Source: Ailurus styani (Eukaryota > Chordata > Mammalia > Carnivora > Ailuridae). Taken from it: a stretch of 64,000 nucleotides of DNA. The translations under genes and the position numbers were made by a program. Of this stretch, positions 1 through 12,400 are shown one piece after another. The stretch spans positions 99,661-163,660 of the forward strand of contig LNAC01001219.1 in NCBI GenBank assembly GCA_002007465.1, given 5' to 3'. Under the pieces are notes generated by a model. That model was given only the letters and a program-made list of their open reading frames with translations, did no database searches and had not been told where the DNA came from. Numbering within the stretch: position 1 is the first letter of the stretch; each line of letters opens with the position of its first letter.

Positions 1-1170
1 TTAAAAAAAAAAATACAAGAAGAGAGCACAGGCAGTAATATTTGACATTAGCCATTGCAACATTTTCATAGATGTGTCTTTTTAGGTAAGGGAAATAAAA
101 GCAAAAATAAGTTATTGGAACTACATTTAAATAAAAATTTTCTTCCCAGCAAAGGAAACAACCAACAAAACTAACAACAAATCTACTGAATGGGAGAAGA
201 AATTTGAAATGATGTATCCAAAATGAGTTAGTATGCAAAATATATAAAGAATTTATGCAACTCAATGCCAAAAAAATCCAAATAATCCCATATAAAAAAA
301 TGGACAGGAGACTTGAACAGACATTTCTCCAAAGACATTTATCCAGAGGGCCAACAGATACATGAATAGATGCTTAACATCATTCATCAAAAGAGAAATG
401 CAAATCAAATCCCCAGTGAGATAAAACTTCATACCTGCCAGAATGGATAAAATAAAAAACAGAAGAAACAACCAGTGTTGGCAAAGATGTGGAGAAGGAG
501 AAACCCTAATGCATTTCTGGTGGGAATGCAACCATGGAAACAGTTTGGAGATTACTCAAAAATGAAAAATAGAGCTACCCTATGATCAGTGATCACATTA
601 CTGGGATTTACTAAAATAATTTGGAAACATTAATTCAAAAAGATATATGAATCCCTATATTTATAACATTTTTTACAATAGCCAAAATATGGAAGCAGTC
701 CAAGTGTATACCAATAGACGAGTGAATAAAGAAGAAGTGGAGATATATACAATGGAATATTATTCGGCTACAAAAAATGAATTCTTGCCATTTGCAACAA
801 CATTGATGGCGCTACAGAGTATAATGATAAGTGAAATAAGTCAGAGAAAGAAAATAACATAAGACTCACTCATATGTGGAATTTAAGGAAAAAAATACAA
901 CTGCAAAGTAAAAAAAAAAAAACCAGAGAGAATAAAAAAACAGACTCTTGACTATAGAGTACAAACAGTGGATTACCAGGGGAAGTGGGTTGGGGGATGG
1001 ATGAAATAGATAAATGGTAATAATAGTACACTCATCTTGATGAATACTGAAGGATAAGTTTCTGAATCACTATATTCTACATCTGAAACTAATATAACAC
1101 TGTATGTTAACTATAATGGAATTAAAAGAAAAATAAAAATGAAACAATAAAATAAAATAATAAAATAAAA
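1..1170 (+). mobile_element. L1 3' end (ORF2 C-terminus and 3' UTR), older copy
   Basis: The + strand reads through degraded L1 ORF2 C-terminal sequence. A recognisable stretch is T-M-E-Y-Y-S-A-T-K near 750-780, the usual 'YTMEYYSA' element. The 3' UTR and an A-rich AATAAAATAAAATAATAAAA tail follow near 1150-1170. The 5' part lies before the window. Frames are broken. Confidence 0.8.
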
Positions 1171-1253
1171 TTCGTAACAATTTTGTTGAAGTTTACCTTA
1201 CAAAAAAAGGGAGAAGTAAGCTTATTAAAAGTGACATAATATAACAATGCCTA

Positions 1254-1475
1254 TGGGGTGCCTAGGTAGCTCAATTGGTTGAGTATCCAACTCTCGGTTT
1301 TGGCTCGTTTCTTGATCTTGGAGTCCTGGGATAGAGCCCCAAAGCATGGGCTTCATGCTCAGGGGTGAGAATACTTAAGGATTCTTTCTCTCCTTCTCAC
1401 CTCTCCCCCACTCACTCTCCCCCTCCATCCCTCCCACCTTCCCTTCCCCTCTCTCAATAAATACATACTTAAAAA
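1254..1475 (+). mobile_element. CAN-type tRNA-derived SINE, older copy
   Basis: Starts GGGGTGCCTAGGTAGCTCAA (A-box region), has a B-box-like GGGATAGAGCCCC, then a long CT-rich stretch, and ends in CTCTCAATAAATAC plus an A-rich tail. Diverged from the younger copies. Confidence 0.85.
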
Positions 1476-1626
1476 ATAGATAATAATGTTTGCTAATTAT
1501 ATTTTAATAAATGAATTAATTAATGACACAAAACCAGAAAATTGGTAAATGAAAACATTCAAAGACATCCTTGAATATAAGTAGAAAATAAGATGAATAT
1601 AGATAGAAAAAAAATTGGAGGAAGTA

Positions 1627-1687
1627 CAGTTAACCCTTGAACAAATTGGATTTGAACTGCACTATTCCATGCATACTGAATTTTTCG
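1627..1687 (+). mobile_element. DNA-transposon relic with terminal inverted repeats, left part
   Basis: Begins CAGTTAACCCTTGAACAAAT directly after TA. The reverse complement of 2640-2674 begins TTGGCCCTTGAGCAATG, so the two ends form an inverted pair. TA flanks and this terminal motif suggest a Tc1/mariner-like (Tigger-type) non-autonomous element; the family name is inference. A processed pseudogene interrupts it. Confidence 0.5.
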
Positions 1688-2382
1688 TTTGTTTGTTTGT
1701 TTAAGTTGATAGCAAAAGCCATAGGCATTTATTTACAATTGCCCACCCTAGTCTCCCCAGGACCAAATCAAAGGCAACTGGTGCTAAAATTGTGCCTACT
1801 GCCTTCACAATACCCAGAGAGGCCAACCAAGGCTGTCAGCAACCCTCAGGGGCCCCAAGACTGGGCAGCGTTTCAGGTCATGGTTGCACCCACTGGATGG
1901 TCTGTAAAGCACCCAAGCCTGGTAGGCAAGAGGGTGGGCTGAAGCAGAGAAATGTGCCCATAGCATAGGTGTGGCCCTGCACAGGGAGCCTTATCCCTTT
2001 GATGCCCCTGTGACACCACCTGTCCTTTACATACCATAGACTATGGAGGTCTGTGCCAGGGTCGTTGTTGGCTTCCAGTTTTTCCTGGACAGATGCAGAC
2101 ACCTTCCCACGCAGGTGTCCCAGACACAGGAGACTCTCCTGGGGACCACTGCACTCAGTTGTGACAGCTGCTGCCAATAGTTACAGGCCAGTGGTACAGT
2201 TACAGTCAAATGGGGCACATGTACCACATCTTGGCCACTGTCACTGCCACCTGCAAGACTGCCTAGAATCTTTCCACTGCTAAGCCTAGGCAACCAGGCT
2301 GCAGAACATCACCATCCAGGGCCAGGGCAACCATCACCATCGCTCTTTCCCAGCTCAACTGACCAGGTTCACCTACCCATAT
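1688..2382 (-). pseudogene. Processed (retro)pseudogene fragment of unidentified gene
   Basis: A GC-rich block of about 0.7 kb inside an AT-rich repeat. On the - strand it ends with AATAAA (1728-1733) about 25 nt before an A-rich tail (AAACAAACAAACAAAC, 1688-1703). That is the hallmark of an L1-mobilised mRNA copy. Several minus frames are open for 80-100 codons but none spans it and I do not recognise the parent. The surrounding DNA-transposon halves meet at both ends with similar A/T-rich words (GAATTTTT and GGATTTTT), consistent with a target-site duplication. Confidence 0.5.
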
Positions 2383-2676
2383 TTGGATTTTTTTTTCAAT
2401 AATATGCCTATAGTTTTATGAATATATTTTCTCATTCTTCTGATTTTTTAAACAACATTTTTTTCCTCTAACTTGCTTTATTATAAGAACACAGGCTATA
2501 ATGCATGTGACATACAAAATGTGTTAATAGGCTGTTTATCTTATTGGTAAGGGTTTCTAATCAATAGTAGGCTATCTATAGTGGTAGTTCAGCTTTGAGG
2601 AAGTCAAAAGTTAAACTTGAATTTTGACTGACAGGGGTTCAGTGTTTGAACCCCTACATTGCTCAAGGGCCAAATA
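2383..2676 (+). mobile_element. DNA-transposon relic, right part
   Basis: Continues the element starting at 1627 and ends in the inverted terminal motif (GCTCAAGGGCCAA) followed by TA. Internal sequence such as TAGGCTATCTATAGTGGTA has no coding potential. Confidence 0.5.
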
Positions 2677-3309
2677 TATATTTACTCAACACTGAGATTA
2701 TACTCTGATGTATATTCTTTTTTCACTGAATATTTTGAATTTTTGCCTTCTTTTGCATTTCTTTTATTATGAGATGTTGAGCTTCTTTTCACATGTTCTT
2801 TTGTATTGTGAACTGTATTGTGAACATTTGTATCTTTTGCTTATTTTTCATTGGATTGCTGGTTCTTTCATTAATTAGCAAGATATATTTGTGTCATGGA
2901 AATAATGCTTTTGTCTAAATGTGATGTGTAAATAATCAAAATACATTTGGAATTTTCCCTTTCTTTCCATCTGTAGCCACTACAGTAGTCCTAGTCAATA
3001 TTTATTTTTCTGTCTTGAGTGATTGCAACAACCTGCTAACCTGACTTTTTATTTTCATTCAGAAGAGAAGACTAAGCAGTTGGATTGGTTTAAGTTTGGG
3101 GGTTAATTTAGACAAAATTTAGTAAAGAAACATTTAGTAATAAATTTAAAATATTGTTGCATATCTATTAAGTGCTTTAAAAAGTGTACATCTTGATATA
3201 GAAGGAAATGAAACCAAGAAAGAAATGATGAATTGGGAGAATGGGGCAATAAGAGGCAATACCAATGGCCAGGAAGTCTAAGGGCTGTGTTGTTTGTTTC
3301 TTATTAATA
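2677..3309. other. AT-rich intronic or upstream sequence, nothing recognised
   Basis: No convincing exon, repeat family or RNA gene. Short T-rich and A-rich runs only. Confidence 0.5.
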
Positions 3310-3394
3310 GTTGTATTTGTATATAATTGGCACATTATAAAGTGTACTTATTAAAAATGTACCATTGTATATGTTGTAAAATATATATGCATTT

Positions 3395-3462
3395 TTTTAA
3401 TTCTTTGCCCCAGGGGTACAGGTCTGTGAATCATCAGGCTTACATCTTTCACAGCATTCTTG
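3395..3462 (-). mobile_element. Very short young L1 3' UTR fragment
   Basis: About 65 nt from TTCTTTGCCCCAGGGGTACA to CACAGCATTC, the same as the 3' terminus of the recent L1 at 33963-34020, set within a much older L1. It is a severely 5'-truncated insertion. Confidence 0.7.
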
Positions 3463-4852
3463 AAACCATAACCATAATCCAAAAAATACATATGTTCATT
3501 CCCCCAAAACTTTCTTCATGAGACTTTATATTTCCCTCTGTCCCTTTCTTGTCCCCCTATTCCCACACAGTCATTGTGTCCCACATTCTGTCATTACAGG
3601 TTAATTTTCACTTTCTATAATTTTCTAAATGGAATCGAACACTATGTACAAATTTGTATTTGCTTCTGTTATTCAGCATAACTATTTTAAGATTCCTCCA
3701 TGGTGTTGCATGTATCAATAGTTCATTACTTGTTATTGCTATATACTATTCCATTGTATGTTCATATAATAATTTTTTCCATTCATTCTCTTACTGATAA
3801 ATATCTAGGTTCTCTCTAGTCTTTAGTCATTATAAGGAAAGTCATATGGATACTCATATAGACATGTTTATTTGGATACACATTTTTATTTTTAATATTT
3901 TGTGCAGGAGAATGGTTGAATCACATGGTAGATTTATAGTTTACATTTTCAAGAAACTGTCAAATTTACTTCCAAAGTGGTAGTATCCTTTCATATTCCT
4001 AAGAGCAATGTGTGTGAGTTCGAGTTTCTCTATATCCTTGTCAACACTTGATATGGTCAGGCTTTTTAATTTTAGACATTCTAGTACACGTGTAGTGGTA
4101 TCTCATTTTGGTTTAAATTTGCAATCCTTCATGATTAATGATAGAGAATATCTTTTTGTGTACCTGTTTTCCATCATATATTTTATTTAGTGAAGTGTCT
4201 GCTCAAATCTGTTGCCTATTTTTTATTATATTTGTACTAGCATTTTGAGAGTCCTTATATATTCTGGATATAAATCCTCTATTAGATTTGTGGATTACAA
4301 TTATTTTCTTCCAAGGTACGGATTATTTTTTCATTGTCTTAAAAGGGTCGTACAAAAAAAAGTTGTTGATTTTAATGAGATTTAATGTATCATTGTTTCC
4401 TTTTGTATGTAGTGCTTTTGGTGTCATATCTAAGTAAATATGTTTAACCCAAGGTCACAAGATTGGCCCCTGTGTTTTCTTTGAGACATTTCATAGTTTT
4501 AGGTATTATGTTTACATTTATGATTAATTTATATATTCAAGGTTTGGATCAAACTTTTATTTTCATATAGATATCCATATGTATCTATTGTCTTTGCACT
4601 TTGTTGGCAATCAGTCCTTCTGTTGTGTGTAAATCTGTTTCTGGGCTTAAATTGATCTGTTTGGTTTCACCTTACAACAACACCACATTGTCTTCACTAA
4701 AGTAACTTAAAATAAATTTTGGAGTAATACTCTGCCAGTCTTGGTCTTTGTATGTTTGCTTGTTTGTTTGGGCTCTTCAAGTTCTTTTGAATTTCCATGT
4801 GAAGTTTATAATTAACATGTCATTTTCAGCAAAAAGAGTATGCTGATTTTTA

Positions 4853-5054
4853 AAAAATATTTTATTTATTTATTTCACAGAGAAAGAGCAAGCACATGAG
4901 AGAGCACAAGCAGGGGGAGCACCAGAAGGAGAGGGCAAAACAGGTTCCCTGCTGAGCAGGGAGCCTGATGCAGGGCTCCATCACAGAACCCCAGGATCAC
5001 GACCTGAACTGAAGGCAGGCACTCAACGTACTGAATCACCCATGTGCTTCACAG
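4853..5054 (-). mobile_element. CAN SINE, antisense, with target-site duplication
   Basis: Antisense SINE: T-rich/TATTTATTTATTT start, AGAGAGAG-rich middle, GATCACGACCTGAACTGAAG, and TGAATCACCCATGTGC at the far end. Flanked by GTATGCTGATTTTTA (4838-4852) and GTATGCTGAATTTTA (5055-5069), a 15-bp target-site duplication with one difference. Confidence 0.85.
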
Positions 5055-5130
5055 GTATGCTGAATTTTAATCTAACATATTAAGTCTTCTAATCCATAAA
5101 CATGGTGTGGTCATCCATTTATTTAGGTCT

Positions 5131-6897
5131 TCTTTAGTTGCTTTCAGATGGTTTCCATCCTCATTTAGTTTCTACACATTCTCGTGCTGTCCAATGCTCG
5201 CTGGAGGAAATAGGGTGGGCCCTCTGCCGATCTCTTGAGTTCTATCCTTGGGCAGCTCTCTTCTCTTCTATACTCTGCCTTAGTCTGCCTAGGCTCTCAA
5301 GATTGTTCCCTCCACTCAGGGATTCTTCCAGGCTCAATCTGTTTTCTCTTTTTCTTTGATGCAACCTAGAAACTTTCTTAAGGGAATAAGCTGTGGAAAA
5401 TTTAGGCCTTTCCTCATTTGTTTCCTATCCCTTTGAGATCAGTGTTCTCTATTGTCTGGTTCCCAATATCTTGGGTTCTGTCATTCTGGGCATTTTGTTC
5501 AATTTTTATGATATTTCAGGCTAGAAATGCATCTTAACTAAAATCAGAAATCTTGAACAAATTATAAAGTAATCTTAACCAAACAATATTTTAAAAAAAT
5601 AAAAAGCATGTTTTATAGATCTGTGATACATTTAACCTAGAAACAGAATATTTGTTTAAAAATAAAGGATTCCTAACTGATTATTCAAAAGGAAAATTGA
5701 AATTGTGAAAAAAAGTCATGATTTTATGAGTAGTTTGATTAAATATATTGGAAATATCAATTATGGATGTAAAAGAGTATAAGTAAGAGTAACAGGCAGT
5801 TTTGAAGCATACCATCAATGAGTTTTCGCAAGCTGTTCAGGTTTCAACCTAAATGTAAAAGAGGAGGAAAAATTTGAAATAAATATGGGAAAGTGATCAG
5901 AAGATCAATATACATTCAAACTAAACATAAGAGTAGAGTGGCTTACCTGACTGGATTGCAAAACAAAAGAAGTAGATTTGTTAATTAAGTCTGTCAATAT
6001 AATATCCCGAGAGCTGCCCTCAAGGTCTATAGGAAGATAATCTCACCTCTACGACCAGGGAAAAAGAGATTTGGGTTAAGTAATTAACCATTCCTTGACA
6101 GTATATGAATAAATAGTGTTTTCTCAAGGAAATCCCAGTATCACTTATTGCAAATAAATGAAGAACCCTGGAAAAATTGATTGATAGTATATGCTAATTT
6201 ATAGTAACTGAATGGACATGAAAAATGAAAAGAGCCGGAAAAGAGATTGACAGAAATAAGGTAATTCAGAATTCAATGTCTGAATTAAATGGTAATGAGA
6301 ATATGGCAGAGAAATGGAAAACTTTGCATCTTGGACTGCAACTATGCATTGCATAGATAAGAGATATAGGAAATTAAGAGCTTGAAAATGTAGTAAGTTT
6401 AAAACTAGAACGAGAAGTATGAGTGGGACCAGTTTGCTCAGAATTCCAGTTTGAATATTGATGTAGAATGACAGACTTTTCTATCTCACGTATAGTTACA
6501 TAGCCTTGATTCAGGATATGCAAATCTGTCCCATAAAATGTATTTGCAAAGTCCTTTTTCTAATTCAGTCCTCTATGGTTAACTGTGATTAACCAAGCAT
6601 CATTGTTCTGGGATTTTTGATGAAAAGAATCCCTAGAGAACCAGTTATATAACTCAAGTGAAATTTCCTTAGCACAGGAAGTATAATTTCTCTTTTGATG
6701 TATTCCTCATAGCAACTAGATTAATGTCATGAAAGTAGCTGATGTTCAAAAACATGTTTCTGTTTTTGAAACAAAGACAACTCTCAGACCTCCCACAGTG
6801 GGAACAGAAAAATACAAGTGGGCTTTTCTCAGGTGAAAGATGACTAAGAATGAAAATTGAGTCTAATTGCACATCTATATTTTGTTTTGTTTTTCAG
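5131..6897. other. Intronic sequence upstream of the transmembrane exon
   Basis: No Ig-domain exon, RNA gene or clear repeat recognised. The CT-rich part near 5138-5360 has an open frame but no domain or splice context. The last 30 nt are the polypyrimidine tract and acceptor of the exon at 6898. Confidence 0.4.
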
Positions 6898-7008
6898 AAA
6901 ATGTCACAAAATATCATGTAATTATAGCTGTATTTGGAATCCTCATCTTAATACTTCTAGGACTATTTATTTATAAATATTATTACAAGAAAAATGACAA
7001 CAAAAACG
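6898..7008 (+). CDS. Butyrophilin-like gene, transmembrane exon (111 nt)
   Basis: The acceptor is a T-rich tract ending TTTTTCAG and the donor is ACG|GTAAGA. Read in phase 1 the exon encodes 37 codons starting E-N-V-T-K, then the hydrophobic run VIIAVFGILILILLGLFIY, then a basic and polar stretch with Y, K, N and D. This is a typical single-pass transmembrane segment with positive residues on the cytoplasmic side (stop-transfer). The N-V-T at its start is a possible N-glycosylation sequon just outside the membrane. In butyrophilins the membrane exon follows the last Ig exon and is bounded by phase-1 introns, as here. No Ig exon is visible in the 6.9 kb upstream, so it probably lies outside the window. 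The frame continues without a stop into the micro-exon at 9091. Confidence 0.8.
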
Positions 7009-8162
7009 GTAAGATATAAAAAGTGGGATACAAGAAATTATGACAAATCCAACAGAAAGAGTGGGACAGGTGAGAATAGGGAAAGAGTATCATCATTTTT
7101 TCTTGAGATATTAAGCTGTTTAGGAAAACAAAGATCAAAATAATAACAGGTTTTCTTCCATAGCATATTTAAACTAAATAGTTGTTTATAATCAGTCTAC
7201 TAATGGCCATATTTTGAAGTAAAAAGAATAGGTATATTAGGTATATTTTTGTTGAAGTTGTTAGTGTTGAGAAAACAGAAACCAATAAGATGTGGACATT
7301 GATGCAAATTTTATTCTAAACTCAAATTTTCATTTCAGTCCCAATGATCTCTATTTCTTGGTATCTATGGTCTGTGTAATACTTTCTCCTTGAATAACTA
7401 TTCTTATCTGAAGTTTGAAGTGATACCAGTTCCATCAGTAGATTATAAAAGATTCTAATATCCCTCTTGTTATCTGACTTTCTCCCTTACTAACCTCAAC
7501 AAAGCAAGTTACCATGTTGAGGAAAACTATTTGGTAAGGATCTGATAGCAACCTTAGGTCAACAACCAGCTAGAAACTGTTGGAATTCTGTCTTCAGCCA
7601 TATAAACGAGCTTGTAAACAAATCCTTCCCTGGCCAAGATCCCAGTGGTGCCCAATATCTTGATTGCAGTTTCATGAAAAACCCTAAGATGGAGAATCAG
7701 GTGAAGCTATACTGTGTGATAATAAATGAAACTGTGAGATAGTAAATGTGTGTTGTTTTAATCCACTAAATTTGTGGTTATCTGCTATTTGGTAATAGAT
7801 AATAATATAATACAATACAGGCATAATCTTGGAATGGCTCAAGCAAAATGAAAGTTATAGTCATCTTAATTATAGTCCATGTGCAGTGGAGCTAGTGATT
7901 TTTTTAAAGAAAACATTTGTTTAGTAAGTGAACAACCCTGTTTATTTCACTTACTCTTTTAAAAATATAATTTTTTAAATCTTCTTGAGCTTTTGAAGTA
8001 CTGTAGTTATATCATTTCAAGATGACAGTTATCCTCTTTCTGCAGTAAAGTTGTAGATAGATGATAGGAGACAATTTTTTTTTAAATTTTACTATGTCAT
8101 TTCCTGGAACATCTGAATTATAGTGAATGTCCTTGCTTTATTTTTTTCATATTTAAAATGGA

Positions 8163-8206
8163 TTTTTTAAAAGATTTTATGTATTTATTTGATAAAGAGC
8201 AAGCAC
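8163..8206 (-). mobile_element. CAN SINE fragment
   Basis: TTTTTTAAAAGATTTTATGT plus TATTTGATAAAGAGCAAGCAC matches the 3' terminal segment of antisense CAN SINEs; the rest is missing. Confidence 0.5.
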
Positions 8207-8329
8207 GGCTTATGTTTTAGATTATTGTTATTAAGAAAAAATGTTTGCTATCAGTATCCGATGGATACTCTTTATTAGATTAATCATGTTTTCTTCTATG
8301 TCTACTTTTCCAATTTTTTATTTCTTTTT

Positions 8330-8430
8330 TCTTTATTTTTTTATTATGTTCAGTTAGCCAGCATATAGTACCTCATAAGATTTTGTTGTAGTGTTCAACA
8401 ATTCATTAGTTATGTATGAATCAAGAATGA
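8330..8430 (-). mobile_element. L1 3' UTR fragment, antisense
   Basis: TTTTTTATTATGTTCAGTTA and GTTGTAGTGTTCAACAATTC match the 3' terminus seen in the antisense L1 at 9432 onwards (TTATGTTAGTCACC, TAGTGTTCCATGATTC). A truncated copy of about 100 nt. Confidence 0.6.
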
Positions 8431-9090
8431 ATCTATTATGATGGTTTAATTTTTTGTATTTATTTTTAATTAATTTTTAATTAATTTAATTAAAATTTTA
8501 TTTAACTAAAATTTAATTTTTAATTAATGTATTGAAATGATTTTTCTTATTTAATTTATTATTTTGGAAATAGACATTAACAAAATTGCTACCTTTTAAA
8601 TCATTCCTGTAATTTGTATAAAAACTTACATGTTCATATGTATAATTTTTTTAGTATACTTCTCTATTAGGTTAACTAAATCTTGGTTGAGTTTATAAAT
8701 CTCATTTATTCATTTGTCATCAAGCTTCATTTCTTCAAGACTTGAGTAGAATAATTGCATGATAATTTTTTCCCTCTTAGGTTCATAGCATCTCTCATTT
8801 AAAATTTGGTCAAGGTCCCTATTTTGAGCCTTACATAATATAACTGCCAATGAATATATTTCTGAATTACTGGGAGAGTGGAACACAGTAGGATTTCAAA
8901 ACTTTGAATACATGATAATAACTAAAAATATAACTTTTTCAGAGAGTTACTAAAAAGTTTTATCATCATATAAAAGAAAATTATAATGTCTGCCATGCTG
9001 TCATAGCATAAAATATTAATTTACTAGTATGTCTCTGTCCTTTATTCTTCATAACTATAAGTCCTAATAAAAGATTCCTTTCCCTTTCAG

Positions 9091-9111
9091 GTTTACTCAA
9101 TGGATATTCAG
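9091..9111 (+). CDS. Butyrophilin-like gene, 21-nt heptad micro-exon 1
   Basis: The acceptor is TTTCCCTTTCAG and the donor is CAG|GTAAAAG. Exactly 21 nt, phase 1 to phase 1, encoding G-L-L-N-G-Y-S with the split codon GGT shared with the transmembrane exon. Seven-residue exons of this size are a known feature of butyrophilin cytoplasmic tails and of chicken BG genes, where they build a coiled coil. It is followed by a 38.6-kb intron, so inclusion of so small an exon is uncertain until transcripts are seen. Because length and phase are symmetric, skipping it would not break the frame. Confidence 0.65.
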
Positions 9112-9431
9112 GTAAAAGGGAAACATCAAATTAAAAAAAAAAGAAATAATTAAAGCAATTAGGGATAAAAAATATTGTTTTCACTATAATTAGAGCATAT
9201 TTATAAAGATTTGTGTGTTCATTTGCTAGAAGTGCCATAACAGAGTGCCAAAAACTAGGTAGCCTAAATAATAGAAGTGTATTGTCTCATAATGCTGGAG
9301 GAAGTAAGTCTGAGATCAAGATGTCACCAGGGTCAGTTCCTTTGAATGTGGTGAAAAATAATCTATTCCATGTCTCTTCCCTAACTTCTCATATTTTTGT
9401 TGGCAATCTGTGACATTTCTTGAATTTTGTT

Positions 9432-12400
9432 TTAATTTTTTTATTATGTTATGTTAGTCACCATTCAGTACAACATTAGTTTTTGATGTAGTGTTCCATG
9501 ATTCACTCTCTGTGTATAACACCCAGTGTTCCATGCAATGCATTCCCTCCTTAATACCCATCACCAGGCTAAAACATCCCCCTAACCCCCTCCTCTCTTA
9601 AATTCTCGGTTTGTTCCCCAGGGTCCAAAGTCTTTCATACTTCACCTCCCCTCTTGTTTCTCCCCCTTAATTAGTCCCTTTCTTCTCCTAATGTCCTCCA
9701 CACTATTCCTTATCCACAAATAAGTGAACCATATGACAATTGTCTTTCTCTGCTTGACTCATTTTCCTTAGCAAAATCTCCTCCATTTCCATCCATGTTG
9801 ATGCAAAGCTGGGTAATCATCCTTTCTGATGGCTGAGTAATATTCCATTGTGTATATGGACCACATATTCTTTATCCATTCATCTGTCGAAGGGTATCTC
9901 GGGTCTTTCCACAGTTGGCTATTGTGCACATTGCTGCTATGAAAATTGGGGTGCATATGGCTCTTCTTTTCACTACATGTGTATCTTTGGGTAAATACCC
10001 AGTAGTGCAATTGCTGGGTCATAGGGTAGCTCTATTTTTAACATCTTGAGGAGTATCTATACTGTTTTCCAAAGTGGCTACACCAATTTGCATTCCCACC
10101 AACAATGTGCATTTCTCCACAACTTCTCCAACATTTGTTGTTTCTTGTCAATTTTTGCCATTCTAACTGTTGTAAGGTGGTGTCTCAAAGTCGTTTTGAT
10201 TTGAATTTCGCTAATGGCTAATGATGACCACTTTTCCGTGTGTCTGCTAGCCATTTGTATGTCTTTCTTCTCCACAAAATGTCTGTTCATGTCTTCTGCC
10301 CATTTTTGACTTGATTATCTGTTTTTTGGGTGTTGAGTTTGAGAAGTTCTTTAGAGATCTTGGATATCAGACCTTTATCTGTGGTGTCATTTGCAAATAT
10401 CTCCTCCCATTCCATGGGTTGCCTCTTTGTTTTATTGACTGTTTCTTTTGCTGTGCAGAAGCTTTTTATCTTGATGAAGTTCTAAAAGTTCATTTTCGCT
10501 CTTGTTTCCTTTGCCTTTGGAGATGTATCTTGAAAGAAGTTGCTGTAGCTGATGTCGAAGAAGGTACTGCCTATGTTATCCTTTAGGATTTTGTTTGAGT
10601 CCTCTTTCACACTGAAGTATTTCATCCATTTTGAGTTTATCTTTGTGTATTCTGTGAGAATGATCCAGTTTCATTCTTCTGCATGTGGCTGTCCAATTTT
10701 TCAGCACCATTTATTTGAGAGACTGCCTTTTTTCCATTGGATATTTTTTCCTGCTTTGTTGAAGATTAGTTGTGGAGTTGAGCATCCATATCTGGGCTCT
10801 CTATTCTGCTCCATTAGTCTATGTGTCTGTTTTTGTGCCAGTACCATGCTCTTGGTGATCACAGCTTTGTAATATAGCTTGAAATCAGGCAACGTGATGC
10901 CCCCAACTTTGTTTTTCTTTTTCAACATTTCCTTGGTGATTTGGGGTCTTTTCTAGTTCCATACAAATTTGAGGATTGCTTGTTCCAGCACTTTGAAAAA
11001 TGCCAATGGTATTTTGATCAGAATGGCCTTGAAAGTTTAGATTGGTGTGAGCAGCATAGACATTTTTTTTAAAGATTTTTATTTATTCATTTTACAGAGG
11101 GAGAGAGATCACAAGGAGGCAGAGANGTGTGAGCAGCATAGACATTTTTTTAAAGATTTTTATTTATTCATTTTACAGAGGGAGAGAGATCACAAGGAGG
11201 CAGAGAGGCAGGCAGAGAGAGAGGGGGAAGCAGGCTCCCTGCTGAGCAGAGAGCCCGATGTGGGCCTTGATCCCAGGACCCTGAGATCATGACCTGAGCT
11301 GAAAGCAGAGGCTTTAACCCACTGAGCCACCCAGGCGCCTGCAGCATAGACATTTTAACAATGTTTATTCTTCTGATCCATGAGCATGGGATGATTTTCC
11401 ATCTTTTTGTGTCTTCTTCAATTTCTTTCATTAGTGTTCTGTAGTCTCTGGAGTATAGATCTTTCACTTGTTTAGTTAGGTTTATTCCAAGGTATCTTAA
11501 GGTTTTTGGTGTTATTGTAAATGGAATCAATTCCTCAATTTCTCTTTCTACAGTTACATTTTTAGGGTATAGGAAAGCAACTGATTTCTGTGCATTGATT
11601 TTGTATCATGCCACATTACTGAATTGTTGTATGAGTTCTAGTAATTTGGGGGTTGAATCTTTTGGGTTTCCCACATAGAATATCATGTCATCTGCAAAGA
11701 GAGAGAGTTTGACTTATTTTCTTACCAATTTGAACACTATTTATTTATTTATTGTTGTTGTTGTTGTCTGATTGCTATTGCTAGGACTTCTAAGAGTATG
11801 TTGAACAATAGCAGTGAGAGTGGGCATCCCTGTTGTGTTCCTGACCTTAAGGGAAAAGTTCTCAGTTTTTCCATATTGAGAATGATATACCCCATGGTCT
11901 TTTCATAGATGGCTCTTATGATATTGAGGTATGTTCCCTCTATCCCTACACTTGGAAGAGTTTAAGTCAAGAGAGGATGCTGTATTTTGTCAAATGCTTT
12001 TTCTGCATCAATAGAGAGGACATATGGTTCTTCTCTCTCTTCCTATTGATGTGTTCTATCACATCGATTGATTTGTCAATGCTGAGCCACCCTTGCATCC
12101 CAGGGATAAATCCCACCTGGTCACATGGATAATCTTTTTAATGTACTATTATTGATCCTACTAGCTAGGATCTTGTTGAGAATTTTGGTATCCATATTTA
12201 TCAGGGATATTGGTCCAAAATTATTCTTTTTGAAGGGATCTCTGCCTGGTTTTGGGACCAAGGTAATGCTGGCCTCATAGAAAGAGTCTGGAAGTTTTCC
12301 TTCTGTCTCTATTTTTTTGAAGCAGCTTTAGGAGAATAGCTATTATTTCTTCTTTGACTGTCTGGTAGAATTCCACAGGGAATCCATCAGGTCCCAGACT

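Larger units (their letters stand above)
3310..5130 (-). mobile_element. Ancient L1 (3' UTR and ORF2 end), antisense, split by insertions
   Basis: Reads as reverse-strand L1: for example ATTCCATTGTATGTTCATAT (3730s), 'CTTCCAAAGTGGTAGTATCC' (3970s) and the ORF2 body to about 4840, resuming after a SINE at 5070-5130. Strongly diverged. A young L1 3' tail (3395-3462) and a SINE (4853-5054) are nested inside. Confidence 0.65.
7009..9090. other. Intron between transmembrane exon and first micro-exon
   Basis: About 2.1 kb, AT-rich, with a short antisense SINE fragment (8163-8206) and an L1 3' end fragment (8330-8430). TAATTTTTAATTAA-type low-complexity sequence near 8460-8530. No further exon supported. 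Confidence 0.6.

Noticed and set aside
5138..5359. 73-codon frame considered as an Ig-domain exon
   Set aside because: No Ig cysteine/tryptophan pattern and no splice context.
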